Below, piece by piece: positions 19,561-33,121 of a DNA stretch of 64,000 nucleotides; position 1 is the stretch's first letter; each line of letters opens with the position of its first letter. A program made the translations under genes and the position numbers. Source of the DNA: Dendrophyllia cribrosa (Eukaryota > Cnidaria > Anthozoa > Scleractinia > Dendrophylliidae); the NCBI GenBank assembly GCA_024195265.1, contig JAJLRJ010000002.1, positions 19,046,307 to 19,110,306 of the forward strand, read 5' to 3'. The notes beneath the pieces are model-generated. The model worked only from the letters and a program-made list of their open reading frames with translations, searched no databases and was not told the origin of the DNA.

Positions 19561-20739
19561 TACGTTGTATACGTTGGTTACGTTAATAAACGAAAAAAAG
19601 CAAGGCTGATTCGACAGTGAAGGAATACAAAAATGTAATTTATCCAATATTTCAAAAGGCACGGCCTTTCTTCTTCAGGGTATTACAAATAATGACTACG
19701 GGTAAACTAGGACGTTACAATTTAAATTTGAGTATAGCGTGCAATATGATGCTATGATAACATATAATACAATGGAAAAGTAACCGTTGAAGATATAAAG
19801 CTAAAAAAACCGTTACAAAAGAGATTTGAAATGAAAAAAGAAGAACATGCAACATATAGAAGTAGATATAAACGGAAATAAAGGTATTACATTTCATCTT
19901 TTTTATTAATTCCTAGAGGTTCAAGAGTGTTACCTCTATCGATGAGATATGCTTCTCTTGCTTTGCGTTGGTTACGTTGTATATTTTTGGGTGGTGGTGT
20001 GCCCCTGGGACTCTGAAACCCTTACCCCGCATGTTCTCGTCAACACTCGTATATTATCATCTGCAATCTTGCGCTCTCTCTTGCGCAATCTTGCGATAAA
20101 ACTTTCAGATAATATTTTGCACATCGGTAAGCATGCGTGGTGAACGTTTTAAAAAAATCCATCGAGCCGTTCCTAAGATTTTTGCAAAGCGATTAAAATC
20201 GAAAAATACCCAAAAATTGCATATGAAGCGATGTTAGGAAAAAAGGTTGTTCTAAAGATCACAAAAGAGAAAGTAAACAAAACTTTGAAGGTGTACAAAC
20301 ATAACATCAAGCTACTTTTTGACACAATCTTTAAGCAATTTCACAAAACGAGTGTTAATCTCTCGATCAATTTATTACCAGTACACAAAAACTAAGGTTT
20401 GAAATGTTATTGCAATTTATTTGAAATCAAACATACAGAATGTTTTTATTTCTGCAAAATATATATGCCATATACCATATTTTTAGATGTCTTTGTGAGA
20501 TTTTCAATGCGAAATCTTAAACGCGCAAAATTTCACTTTTACTGATTTCGAAGTTTTTTGTTTATCGTCGTCATGGTAATATCGATTTTTCCAGAATATA
20601 TATTTAGCCAAACTTCAATTCAAAACCAGTTAGTGGTGAAAATTTCACGTTGATCTGACTTGGAGATCGAAGACCGTTGAAAAGCCGATTGAAAAATGTA
20701 GGTATGGTCTCCAGAAAACTGTATCGAAACACCTTAAAC

Positions 20740-21140
20740 TCTCATCAACAATCAGTTCTTCTTATCAGGCGCTTACGCTGTTGTCGACATTTGTGCGCTC
20801 GCATCAACTCTCAACGCTGTCGTAAACTCAACGAGAATTGTGCGCTCTCGTCAACCCTAATGCGCTCACATCAATTCTCGTGCGCTGTTATCAACTCTCG
20901 TGTGCTATCATCAACTTTCGTGCGAACACATCAACTCTCGTGCGCTCTTCACCAAATTTTGTGTAGTTTCATTAACTATCGTGCGCAATTCATCAACTCT
21001 CTTGCGCTCTTCATCGACTCTCTTATAGCTTCATGCGCTCTTGTCAAATTGTGCAAGGTATAATCAACACTTGCGCACCCATATAAACTTTCATGGTTCT
21101 GTCAATTCCCGCGTGATTCCATCGACTATCATCAGACTTC
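20740..21140. repeat. Degenerate minisatellite based on catcaactctcgtgcgct
   Basis: About fifteen imperfect copies of an 18-24-bp unit with the core 'catcaactctcgtgcgct'. Spacing is irregular, so copies have diverged by small indels. A chance plus-strand frame of 128 codons crosses it but is only a product of the repeat. Confidence 0.8.
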
Positions 21141-22940
21141 GTCAACTCTAGTGCGCCTTAATTGATGTAATGTCATAAATAGTGTACAACATTCGCGTCC
21201 GTATTGTATCAGATCTACAATGACTCGCCTTTAGCTAGTGATAATAAATTTGATACAACATGGCCGCTTACATGCATGTTGTATTACGGTGAAAGGTGAC
21301 TTTAGATTGGTCAAGTTAAACCTTTTTAGCCAGTAAAGAGATTTGAGCCAGATTAGGATTACTTTTACTGATTGGCACGAATTGGTTCAAATTATCGAGT
21401 CTTTTAGAGTTCATTGTTTACGGTTAAAAAGAAAGCTAACTGAGCGTGCTACTGGCTAGAACTTTCCTGTGGTAGTGTTTATTCTGTAGGAGGTGGTTGT
21501 AACTTTTGAGTCATTGGATGAAATCCTTAACTCGGCTAAAGTGTGGCCACTCATTGACAAATGATATTTATTGAGCTGCACTTTTCTGAAGTGCTGATTA
21601 TTATGCTATATAAGACGGCTCAAACTCTTAATAGTGTGGATGAAATTGTTACGTTATGACCATTCGAATGAAGAAGAAAAAGAAGAAGAAGCTACGAGCA
21701 GTATTTTGTTATGGTGTTTTTAAAACTCTTCAGTTTAGTTTAAACAGTGTTCAATTTACAACTATTTCTAACTTGTTAAATTTAACTGCAATTGTAAATG
21801 TTGAATCTAAACTAAAGCTCATCTTAATTTTTGTTACGTGCTCTGCATTTTGTTTCAGAATTTAACAAAAGTGCTATGAATTTACAGTTTTAAAGCAAAC
21901 GCCATGCAAAATAGTTAGATAATCGATCAAAACGCCACGATTTGTTTAATTCGGAGGAAAGTCATCGCAGAGAAAAGAAAGAGGGAAATGAAAAGAATAG
22001 GAAGGTTGTCAGCCAACGAAAACGAATAGGGAATAAAACGCCATACCTTGTTGAGAATGTTCTCTTTCACAAAACTACTCTATTTTGCTTGAATGTTATA
22101 AAAGTATATACGTTATATAAGCTTACTCACTGGCAATGTTCACACTTTTGCTGTAAAAAATGTCAAATGATATTTAATGCTATCATTATTGAAGCAAAAG
22201 CCACTAGAAGATATCAAGACTTGTTTATCAAAAAATGCAAGGTGGCAAAATACAAACGAACTTTTCGTTAAATCAAGGGGTGAACAAAACAACGATATTT
22301 AACTCATTCTTATAAAGAGCACCTTTACACTTTATTCTTGACTCTATTTGTGACTATTACAATCAAAGGTGGTCTCGTTCGTAACCGTAAAGCCGGGATT
22401 CAACTACAATTTTAAAGCTCTTTTATTTGCCAAAAAAAAGTCGTTTGCAACCTTGAGAATTAACGTTTTAACATAAAATACCAAGCTTTCTTTGCTGAGC
22501 TTAGCAGCAAGGGAAATAACATGAAATACGCTTCAACATTCAGATGTATATGATGACTTATCTAATTCTTACTAAACTACCAAGTTAAATATGGTAAAAT
22601 TTTTAAGTTTTTTTCAATTCGGTAGGTCATTTGTAGTCGCAGTTTTGGCGCGGAGCTGTACGCTTTGTTTTTGGGGGACTGTGGATTTCTTCCGGGGGAA
22701 GTCCATTAACGCTCTGAAAAGAGAAAAAAGATTGCCTATTAAAAAGAGCAAAGAAAGGGCAGTCAAACAAGTTGTGGGAAAATATGGTAATGAGAACAGG
22801 CGAAGGCCTTTTGAGTTAAGACGTTGATAGTCTAATAATAGGAAACTGAATGCAAGGAGAAATTACAATATGAAGACCACATGAAAAGTGACTAAAGCAG
22901 CGACAAAAAAAACAACACGGACAAACACTGAGCTCTGAGC
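21141..22940. other. Intergenic sequence, no gene recognised
   Basis: About 1.8 kb of AT-rich DNA with only short chance frames. Nothing resembling a conserved exon, RNA gene or mobile-element end was seen. Confidence 0.45.
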
Positions 22941-22954
22941 TCTTTGCTATCCAC

Positions 22955-23050
22955 TAGACAGGTCTATATCCAGCGAATAATGCTTTGATTATCCACCCGA
23001 TAGCGTTTTATCGGTGGATAGGACTATCTACATTTTGAACAACCGGGGCT
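22955..23050. repeat. Fragment of a dispersed foldback repeat
   Basis: The sequence attatccacccgatagcg ... gttttatcggtggataggac forms an imperfect hairpin with 'tatccac/gtggata' arms, followed by 'ttttgaacaaccggggc'. It resembles the end of a small inverted-repeat element; the other end was not identified. Confidence 0.4.
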
Positions 23051-23492
23051 TGGTTAACACACTCGTTGACTTGGCCAAAAATGTGTAGTCTTAGCGTCGC
23101 CTGGCCAAGACTAATACACCTCCCACGTATGTAACGATAAATACCGCTTACTCCTCTCTTATCCTTACGGGCCCAAATGAATTGGGCCAAAATTCATGAA
23201 ATGCCAGTGGAATAATTTTTCAACATCTTCGAACGATTTCTCTGAGAGCTTTTTTGCATATATGTCACTGGGTCTAGATAATAGCAGGCAAGTTATAGTT
23301 TTCAAAGCAACGACAACAGTTTTGATGTTTCGATAATCCTTTGTCATCTTCAGTTTGAAATTTTAAGTTACAAAGTTGAATTTATAATAAGTAAATGAAA
23401 ATGCTAATGGGAGAAAACACCTTTAACCAATAAATGAAAGAATGCGTGACAATGCGTTTATTATTAGGAATTATTATTAGGAATTATTAGGA

Positions 23493-23835
23493 TTATAAAG
23501 AAAGTTTTAAATTAACATGATACAACTGTTGGTTCAAAGGAGGTTGTTTCCATTTGATATGCAGAGCTTCCTTAATTGGTGGAAACATGATCTAAGATGT
23601 TGAAACAATTAGTTGAACATAAACTGTGGCATTCTTTGGAGTCTTTCGCGGGTGTTTGAATACGCGAGAGGCCCTACCAGTGGATAAGTGTTCACGTAAG
23701 CGTGTGGAAAAATGTCGGATGGTTTCGCCGACGTAGCAGGCATTACAGCCCGCACACAAAAATTTGTAAACAACACACGAACGGAGCCCGCTGGGGATAG
23801 GGTCTTTTACGCCAAACATGTTACCGATTTTGAAA
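23493..23835 (-). pseudogene. Second Penelope-like GIY-YIG fragment, 5' truncated and frameshifted
   Basis: Minus-strand reading from about 23835 gives NMFGVKDPIPSGLRS, then CVVYKFLCAGCNACYVGET and RHFSTRLREHL, the GIY-YIG domain at the C-terminus of Penelope-like reverse transcriptases. After at least two frameshifts the usual tail KEALHIKWKQPPLNQQL and a stop at 23493-23495 are found. The likely 3' untranslated part continues to about 23330. It lies about 0.3 kb beyond the vWA gene's last recognised exon, on the same strand. Confidence 0.8.
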
Positions 23836-24140
23836 GACGAAAAGACTTGAATAAGAATTTATGACATTAGAATTTTAAAGTGCGATTGCCATTTGGATGA
23901 AAAACAAAACCTAGTTTCACACTGTCATGGAGTCAAATGTGTTCATGTGTTCAAACTTTTCATTTTAAACAGTATTTCCGAACAACATGGGCAGTTATTC
24001 CACGCCCTCAAATATATACTCCACCACCTCGCCAATCAAGATAGCATCAATGGTTCATATCATTCCCATTCAGTTTCCTTGGCGACACTTAATCTCATGC
24101 GATGTGCAAAGTTTACTTAATGTTTTTTTTTTTTACTTTT

Positions 24141-25708
24141 TCAAAGAAACCTACCGGGACATGAGTTTTGGACAATGGTCTGCGCAACAGGTGTAAGTTC
24201 TGCAAAACCAGCAGCAGTGAATACTTTGCTACTCGAACTGGCTATGTCATTCAGCTGTTGTTGATCAACATTCTTCCCAATTCCAAGAGAGTACACTTGA
24301 ACGTTCTTGTTTTTGAGTGGCCTGGATGCTACTGTGAGTTCTGTATAGGCACCTCGATCTGTTGTCTGTTTGCCGTCAGTAATAACAATTGCAATCTGCA
24401 AAGAAATCAGATAAAATAAATAAATGACCTAATTTGCTGTCGCTATAAGTGGTTTATAGCATATTAAAACCTGCTAGTGGATCCGAATGTAAAATTCTTA
24501 TACAGTGGAACCGCCATTAAGGGGACTTCCGTTCCCTGAATGGAGGTTTTGCCAGTGTTTTTAATGATTAACCACCTGAACAAAACTGCCTGTTTTCTTG
24601 TCTTGAAATGTCAAGCAAGCAAAAATGCATAATTTAGAGTTGCAACAGCAACCTTGACAAATACCCGCAACCTCAGACTGGTCAAATTGCGTATTGACTT
24701 GCCACATGCATATTACTGTAATAGTCCATCATAAGACAAAAATACAGTACAAATCAAAAGAAACACATAATCTGTTTTTCTTTCTACTTTAACATTCAGG
24801 CAGAAACTTGAACAAATACTAGCAATGCAATATTACTGGATATGTAGGAACTAAACTTCTCGCAGATAAGTTCCCGGGCGAGTCTTTAAATTTAATTTTT
24901 CTACTTTATCACTGCGCACTTATTGATGAAAAACCGTTGGCTGTCTTATCTCAACAATCAGTTATTTTAGCATAATGTTGATTGCACGAGACAAAGGTCT
25001 TGGTGAGTGGGCATTCATTTGATTGACAGGTCAACATAAAGCGAATCGCGATGAAACTCTATGGTGTTACCATATGAAACTAATTTAAACTTCACTGATT
25101 TAAGAACGTGATATATCGTGGTCTCCTTGTTTAAGACCACGATAAGAATAACTATCCAGGTAGAAACTAATACAGCTTCATTTTTCAGTGCTAACTCGAC
25201 TTATGAATATGCCGAAGACATCCATCACTACTGTTTGATTCCACTCATGTATTATTCAGTTGGATTAACATCATCCACCTTACCACTGAGGATATGGCTT
25301 TCTGCTTGGTTAACGCCAGTCAAGCTGAAAAGTAAATGAGTTCGAGAAACATTGTTCTTACCTGTGGCAGCTCAGGCCTCATTCCCGAACTTGTTGTGAA
25401 TATATCTCGATTGGCCAGTGTCAGAGCTTTATCAATAAATGTAAAGCCTCTCTGAAACCTAATCTTATCGATAATTCCATAGTATCCTATCTCTGTTACT
25501 GCAGAGCCCTTGAGGGTATCAAATTTGAACTCGACTTTAGCACCCGTACTATAAGCCACCACAGCAATATGTGTCTTCTCGGGACCAACATTAAAGGCTT
25601 TCACCATGTCTTTCAAGAACTGTAGCATCTTCATCCAGTTCCTCCTACCAATGCTTCCCGAAGAATCAACAATAAATGCGACATCTGCTACGGCCTCACA
25701 GACAAACT
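24141..25708 (-). CDS. vWA domain 1 (most C-terminal; type A, intact MIDAS) and probable stop
   Basis: Exons 25362-25708 and 24141-24395, joined in phase 0. The MIDAS set is complete: DSSGSIG, Thr in FQRGFTFIDKAL and Asp in VITDGKQT. Outer cysteines (FVCEA and NSCPG) probably pair. After NSCPG the frame reads RFL and a TGA stop at 24141. A possible donor (G/GTAGGT at 24155) would instead splice onward, but no following exon was found, so I take this as the terminal exon. The intron at 24396-25361 contains a degraded repeat end (acagtggaaccgcc...) at about 24503. Confidence 0.82.
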
Positions 25709-28700
25709 CTGAAGAGAGAGAAAAGAAAACAGAAATAATTAAGGGTAACGCACTAGTCGTTATGAAAAGGATATGGTCCGAGTTCCAAGGCTATTTTTCA
25801 GAAGGCCGATGAACGGGTGTATTATCCGTTTTAATGCATATTTTTTTTAACAAGCAAGACAACGAGGTGCTGTGAAGTCTGTGAACTGAGTTTAGACGGT
25901 CCAAAACCCGAAGGATTTTCCAAGTAATGGTGAAAGTCTGTTACTAGCGCAATGAGCGTCTAGAAGAATTGATAAACTATGGTCTGAATGAAGTGCTTCC
26001 ACAAAAGCAAACAAAAACTACAAGAATTCTACGCTCAGAGCTCATTTCTCCACTTTTTGAGCCGTACTTTTTTTTAAAATAAGATGTGGATTGAATTGTC
26101 AAGTTATCGCGGAATAGGAGGAAGAATGAAGCTAAAAGAAGAACACAATTTTGGAGATGTGTGATATATAAGGTTCGGCATATGCAGTTGTAAAGTGATT
26201 TCAAGTCTATTTTCAATCTATTGGCGCTATACGTTGACCTTTGGCGGAAACGCCGTCGTAAATAACTTTCCGAGTCACGTGAAATAAATGACAAAAATCG
26301 CCACTGGTTTTCCTTCAGAGTCGAATGTTAAGGGGTCGCAATTTAGAAGTAAAGTACTTAAAACTTTCGATAGTGCGAAAAATTTGATATTGCAAGAATC
26401 ATCCTTCGCAACAGAAAGAAATTTTCATGTTATTTATAATTTATATCTCCCTACAAAATTGAAAACATTGTGCATTTTATATCACAAACTAGCGTTACTT
26501 ACCTGTTGGGGCTGGTGTTATGACTGTAGGAGGGACTGAAAGAAAAAAACATGGAACAACATACATTAATTAAGAGTGTTTTCACACATTGGAGCAATTT
26601 AAACACATTTCAGTAAAATACATAGACCCCGACTGTAAGCAAAACAAATTTTAACACTCATGACGTAAGATGAAAATAATTAAAGAAGGTATTGAAACCA
26701 TAGGGATCTGACTAAGCCCTACGGAAGTATTGCAAATGACCACAAAGTATACACCTATAACTGTACGAAAGGCAAGGCGCGATATTCTTATTTATAAATC
26801 ACCTACAACAACACTTTCTTTACCTGAGGCTGGTAAATGATGACATAATTTTCGGGCGCCAAGCATTATTTCCTTAGTAACTCTATATATAGATGCAAGA
26901 ACTTATGGAGTTGACGTTATGAATTTCCATGACCTACGGATATCAAGAACTTTATGACTATATTTGGGCAGTGTATCAATGTGTTTGATTATAAGGTTTG
27001 TTATACAACAAGGAAACATCAAGCGAAGTACAAACTTTTGTACCATACTGGCACAACACTAAAATGCTAAAATAAACAATCTGTATAATGGTGAGATGTC
27101 ACACAAAAACAAGAAATACGATAGATAAGTTAACAGAACACAATAGAATACACTTATCAGAAGCGTTTATTATAAGCTCAGAAGCGTTTACGCGGCCATA
27201 ACACAAGGTGAAATAAATGCCCCTTGGACCGGCAATATTAAATTCACGATAGAATACCAATAAAAATAATACCTAGCACACAGATGCCTCTCTTTGCTTC
27301 ATTAGCTTTGTCGTACAAGTCCTTGAAGGAGTCCACTCTAAATACGTTATTAGGCCCAGAAGCAATTTTGTTAAGTTCTGAAGAGTCGACGTCTTTTCCT
27401 ATACCCAAGACAAACACAGCCGATCCTTTCATTTGGAGGCGAGAAGAGGCTTTATCAAGAGGCGTGTATGCTCCTTGGCCTTTTGTTTGCTTTCCAGCAG
27501 TTATTACAAAGACAGGCTGCAAAGCCAGAAGAAAAAAAAACAAAATAAAAAAAAATTCAAAGTAATAACCACATAACTGCACTTCCAATCTCTACGTAAC
27601 TATTTGACGCAGAAGGTTGATGTTATCTTTAATAACATCTATTTATTAACAAATCATTTACCCTTGTGACATTTCTCATTCCACCAGCAGTAGTCAACAC
27701 TTCCTTATCTGCCAGGTCCAATGCTTTATCAATTCGTCTGAAACCACCCTGACACTTAAGGCGATCAAGTCGTCTGTTAACTTCCGCGCCATTGAGAAGG
27801 TTTCCGGTTAATGTGTTGAACTTGAGAACCACGTTGGCGTCAGTGCCGAATGGGATGAGAGCAATACGACCAACAGATGGTGACACATTAAAATAAGTGA
27901 CCAAAGTTTGGACAAAGTACAGTAAACGATTCCAGTCACTGTCACTGTCACAAACAGATGCGTCGATGATGAAAGTGGTATCCATAGGAATTGGGCATAC
28001 TGTTACTGCTGAAAAAAAAAAGACTCTTTACAATACTTAGTCAATAGTAACGCTATTCCCAACAAACTAGATAGATAATTAAAAGTTCCATTTTTGAAAT
28101 TATTATTTTAAACGGCGACAAATTGTGTATGATGGTTGTTGGTCTCGGTTCAAATGTCGTACTTAATGTGAAGTTCGTGTGAAGTTCATGTGAAGTACGA
28201 ATCAATTCGGAACGGTTGATCTAATTCGGATTGGCTTAGGTGACCTCCTGGCTCATCCGGGAATAATGGCTATGGACAGGCTTTGATTCAGACGCCGAAC
28301 ATCACATGAGCCGAATCAAGTTAATTTTGGCGTCTGAATTGCTTCAGCCGGTCTAAATTCGAATTGGGTTCGGCTCAAGTTAAGTACGGCGTCTGAACCG
28401 AGCCTTATTATCAACAGAGTAAAGCGAATTAAGAGAGTGTCCACCATAGGACCAGGCAGGAGGTGATAATACTCAAATCACGGATTTCGCTCAAACTTGG
28501 CACAAAGGTTGAGGGTCATGAGTAGATAAATGTACCAAAATATAAGGTCAAATTTTTTTATTCTCTCTGAGTTGTAGGGTCCCCCCGAAAAATGGCCGTT
28601 GGCACAAATTTATGCTTATTAATTATCAAAATTTAGTCGAGTGGTAAGACAACAAAAATAGCAGCCTGGGAATAAAAACTACTAAATCGTATTCTATATT

Positions 28701-31700
28701 GATCAATCTTGTAGCAAAATGTGTCATTGGAATCAGTTGCTTTGATTTGCTGCTTTCCCAATACGGAAAGTGAAGGGCATGTTTGGTCATTTTCACGAGA
28801 CGCCAAAATTAGGTCATTTTAGATCTTAATATCTCCAATGGGCAACAAGCTAACAACGTAGTTTTAATACTAGAAGTAAGAAGTATCGTTATGCTTACGA
28901 AAAATATAATAAAATTTTTGGGCAACTAAATAACTTTTTAGTATGAAGGAATTTTTGCACCTCACTCAACGATTTCTGGCGATTTCATCAAAATTCGGTA
29001 ATTAAAAAAAGTGGTTTAATTTGAATGAAATTGCAAGAAAAAGACAGCAAATGTTCAGCTAAGCATCACTCTGCTTAAAACAATGCTAGAATTAACAAGA
29101 AAAGCTTTTTGAAGCACATTTCATGAAATTTGTAAATGAGGGTTTCTGTCTTTAATACTTCATTTTCAATGCAAAAAAATGGGACAATGGGACACCTCTC
29201 TACCATAACTCAGCTCAATTTTACTTTCAGGCACGATAAGGAACACAAAAAAAGCAAAGACTGATACATACATGTCATTTAAGTGTTTCAGACTCATTGT
29301 TAGGGTCCATTGCGATCCGGCCAAATCCAGTATATTTTTTAAAAGTTCGATCTCCTACATTAATTCAGCTCTTCGTCGATATTTATCGTGTAGTTCATCG
29401 CTGTTGACTTTGCTATGAGAATATTCATTGCTACCTTGTTGTAATAGCTCCAGTTTATGCCAGTAAGAGTGAGACAAATAAGTTATAAAACCATAGGAGA
29501 ACCATAAAAGCCATCGAAAACTGTCAACATAATGTTTGGAAAACATTCGTCGCCATTTTGAAGTTAAATTTTTGAGCCCGGTTGTGGTCAGTATGGACAA
29601 CGGACTACCGAATTACCGGATCGACGGACCACGGACTACGCATAATATACACTGTATCGGATAATTTGTTGTAAAACGAATACAGAATATAAAATTTGGA
29701 CTGGTTAATTTTTAAAATTCTCTCTTTATAGTCAAAACTGAAGGGCAGAAAACTTTGAAAAATTTTCAATTGTTGAGTTATTTAACTGGATTCAAAATTG
29801 ACGCTAATCCTGGGTTAGCTTAATCCTGCTTTAATGGACTGGATAATTTTTTACAGTCGATTTTCAAACATTGATTTTTTCGTACTTTAGAAATAAAGAT
29901 TTGTGACCGGTAAAAATCAATACCAAAGATTCTGGGAAATCGGATGATTCCTTGATGACAGTTATCTTTTGTTTGTCTTTTGCTACCAAAAGTAGAAAAA
30001 AAGTTTAATGTTTCATATTTTTCAACTCTAGCAAAAACTATTTGCAATTTCCGAATTTTCCCGATAAATTTAATTTTTTAGTAGAGCACATCGAAATATT
30101 GTAAAAGCGCAAACACCCAAGGGAGGAGTTGCAATTACAAACCAAAATGAAAGCAAAAAAAACAAAAAAAGCAACGAGAAACACAAGACAAATGTCGAAC
30201 TTTTTTAGAGCTGTAAGGGAATCATTCGATTTTCCAGACTCTTTAGTATTGAATTTTCTGGTCACAAATCTTATTAAAGTTATGGACTGTTTTCTGCAGT
30301 TTTAAACAATCAATGTTTGAAAATCGACTGTAAAATTTAACCAATCCAAATCTTATATCCTGTATGCGTTTTACACCAAGTTATCCGTTATATTATGCGT
30401 AGTCCGTGGTCCATACGAGTTGTCCGTCGATCCGGTAATTCGGTAGTCCGTTGTCCATACTGACCACAACGCAGGCTCAAAAATTTAACTTCATAATGGC
30501 AAAGCCGGCGAAGAATGTTTTCCAAACATTATGTTGATAGTTTTCGATGGCGTTTATGGTTCTCCCGTGGTTTTATAACTTTTTTGTCTCGCTGTTACTG
30601 GCATAAACTGGAGCTATTACAACAAGGTAGCAAGGTATATTCTCATAGCAAAGTCAACAGCGATGAACTGCACGATAAATATCGACGAAGAGCTGCATGA
30701 TTTTAAAAAATATACTGGATTTGGCCGGATCGCAATGGACCCTAACAAAGCGTCTGAAGCACTTAAATGACATGTATGTATCAGCCTTTGCCTGAAAGTA
30801 AAATTCAGAGTTATTGTAGATCGGAGAGAAGTGTCCCATTTTTTTTGCATTGAAAATGAAGTATTAAAGACAGAAACCCTCATTAACAAACTTCATGAAA
30901 TGAGCTTCAAAAAGCTTTCCTTGCTAATTCTAGCATTGTTTTAAGCAGAATGATGCTTAGCTGAACATTTGCTGTCTTTTTCTTGCAATTTCATTCAAAT
31001 TAAACCACTTTTTTTAATTACCGAAGTTTGATGAAATCGCCAGAAATCGTTGAGTGAGGTACAAAAATTCCTTCATACTAAAAAGCTATTTAGTTGCCCA
31101 AAAATTTTATTATATTTTTCGAAAGCATAAACATAAGATACTTCTTACTTCTGGTATTAAAACTACGTTGTTAACTTGTTGCCCATTGGAGATATTAAGA
31201 TCTAAAATGACCTAATTTTGGCGTCTCGTGAAAATGACCAAACATGCCCTTCACTTTCCGTATTGGGAAAGCAGCAAATCAAAGCAACTGATTCCAATAA
31301 CACATTTTGCTACAAGACTGGTCAATATAGAATACGATTTAGTAGTTTTTATTCCCAGGCTGCTATTTTTGTTGTCTAACCACTCGAATAAATTTAGCTA
31401 ATTAATATGCATAAATTTGTGCCAAATGACCATTTTTCGGGGGAACCCTACAACTCAGAGAGAAGAAAAAATTTTGACCTTATATTTTGGTACTTGTATC
31501 TACTCATGACCCTCAACCTTTGTGCCAAGTTTGAGCGAAATCGGTGATTTAAGTATTATCTCCTGCCTGGTCCTGCCTGGTTTTCTGGTGGACACTCTCT
31601 TAATCACTGTGCAAATGTCACGAACAAATCCCCAGAAAAATCACTGTACAAAGCGCTAAATCAAATGTTATTTATACTTAGTTCGTGTATTCTATTCAAT

Positions 31701-33067
31701 GTGATGCGGAGGAGTTGAATTATAATGCTCGGAAAAAAGTACAGTGTTATAATCTCTTACCCGGAGTAGGTGATGGTGTTGGTTTGATTGGACAAGATTG
31801 TTTCACAATTGGTTTCACAACATCAACGAGTTCCTCAAATCCAGCAGACGTAAACACGTTCTCATCAGAACTAGCAATTTGCCGCAGCTGTTCAGAGCTT
31901 ACGCTTTTACCAACACCTAAAGAGTACACTGCAACTCCCTTGTCTTTTATTCCTTGAGATGCTCTATCCAGTGGTGTAAATCCTCCAGTCTCTGTTTGTT
32001 CACCATCGGTTATAACAATAGCGACCTATTGAAAGTGTACAACAAGAAAAAAATAATATTTAGGTATCTGCCAGCAAAACATACCAAATGAATCGCATGT
32101 ATCCTATACAGCAACATAATGAGTCTCTTGAAGGCACTGCCGCAAGATTGAAACTATCAAACTAAAAGGTTTTTTATTACACATGCGCTAAAAAGAAGTA
32201 CCATATACTACCTTTTCTAAAAAAGAAATCTATTTATCCTTTCTTCTAGGAATGTAAAATTCAAATATTTCAAGGTTATCGTCGTTTTTACCTTAGGTAC
32301 AGCTGGCCTCATTCCAGCACTTGACACAAACACCTGTTCGTCAGCCAATTTCAGAGCTCTGTCTATGTACGTATACCCTCTCTGAAATCGTATTAAATCA
32401 ATGCGTCTCCCATATTCCTCAGCGGTGATTTGGGCCCCAGATACCGCATCGAAAGCGAATTCAAGCTTCGGCCTTGTACTGTAGGCAACTACAGCTATAT
32501 GACTATCATCTGGTCCAACATTGAACTCATTGACGATCTGTTTTAAGAAGTTTAACACCAGAGGCCATCTTCTACGACCAATACTTCCTGATGAATCCAC
32601 AATAAATGCCACATCCGCCTTTGCCTTACATGCTGCAAACCAACAACAAGAACAACAATGATATTTATTAAATTCAATTCCATGGCCAGACCTCTTGAGA
32701 TATTGTTATACCAACCGATAGCGATACAACCAAAACTACAAACATCTTCTGAGCTATTGCCCTGTTGTTCCAGGCTGTTCCTGTTCTATGTGTCTGATTT
32801 TTTTTTATGTTACTCAGAATGTTGTCGAAGCAAGGATGGCACAGCGATAAAAGCGCTCACCAACCACCAATGTGGTCAGGGTGTTGTATATTCCAAATGC
32901 CGTATGTTAATCGACCTTTCACTGGACCTCCCTCCAAAAAAAACAGCAATAATTCTAAATAACACCTGCTGAAGAATACCTTGAACCTATTGGCATGGAT
33001 TCAACCGATAGCTCTACTTTTAAATTACATTTACAATACGACTACAACATTTAATCGACCAGGTATG

Positions 33068-33121
<54 letters not shown>

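Noticed and set aside
20677..21063. 128-codon plus-strand frame
   Set aside because: It is the translation of a degenerate minisatellite and has no domain or splice structure.
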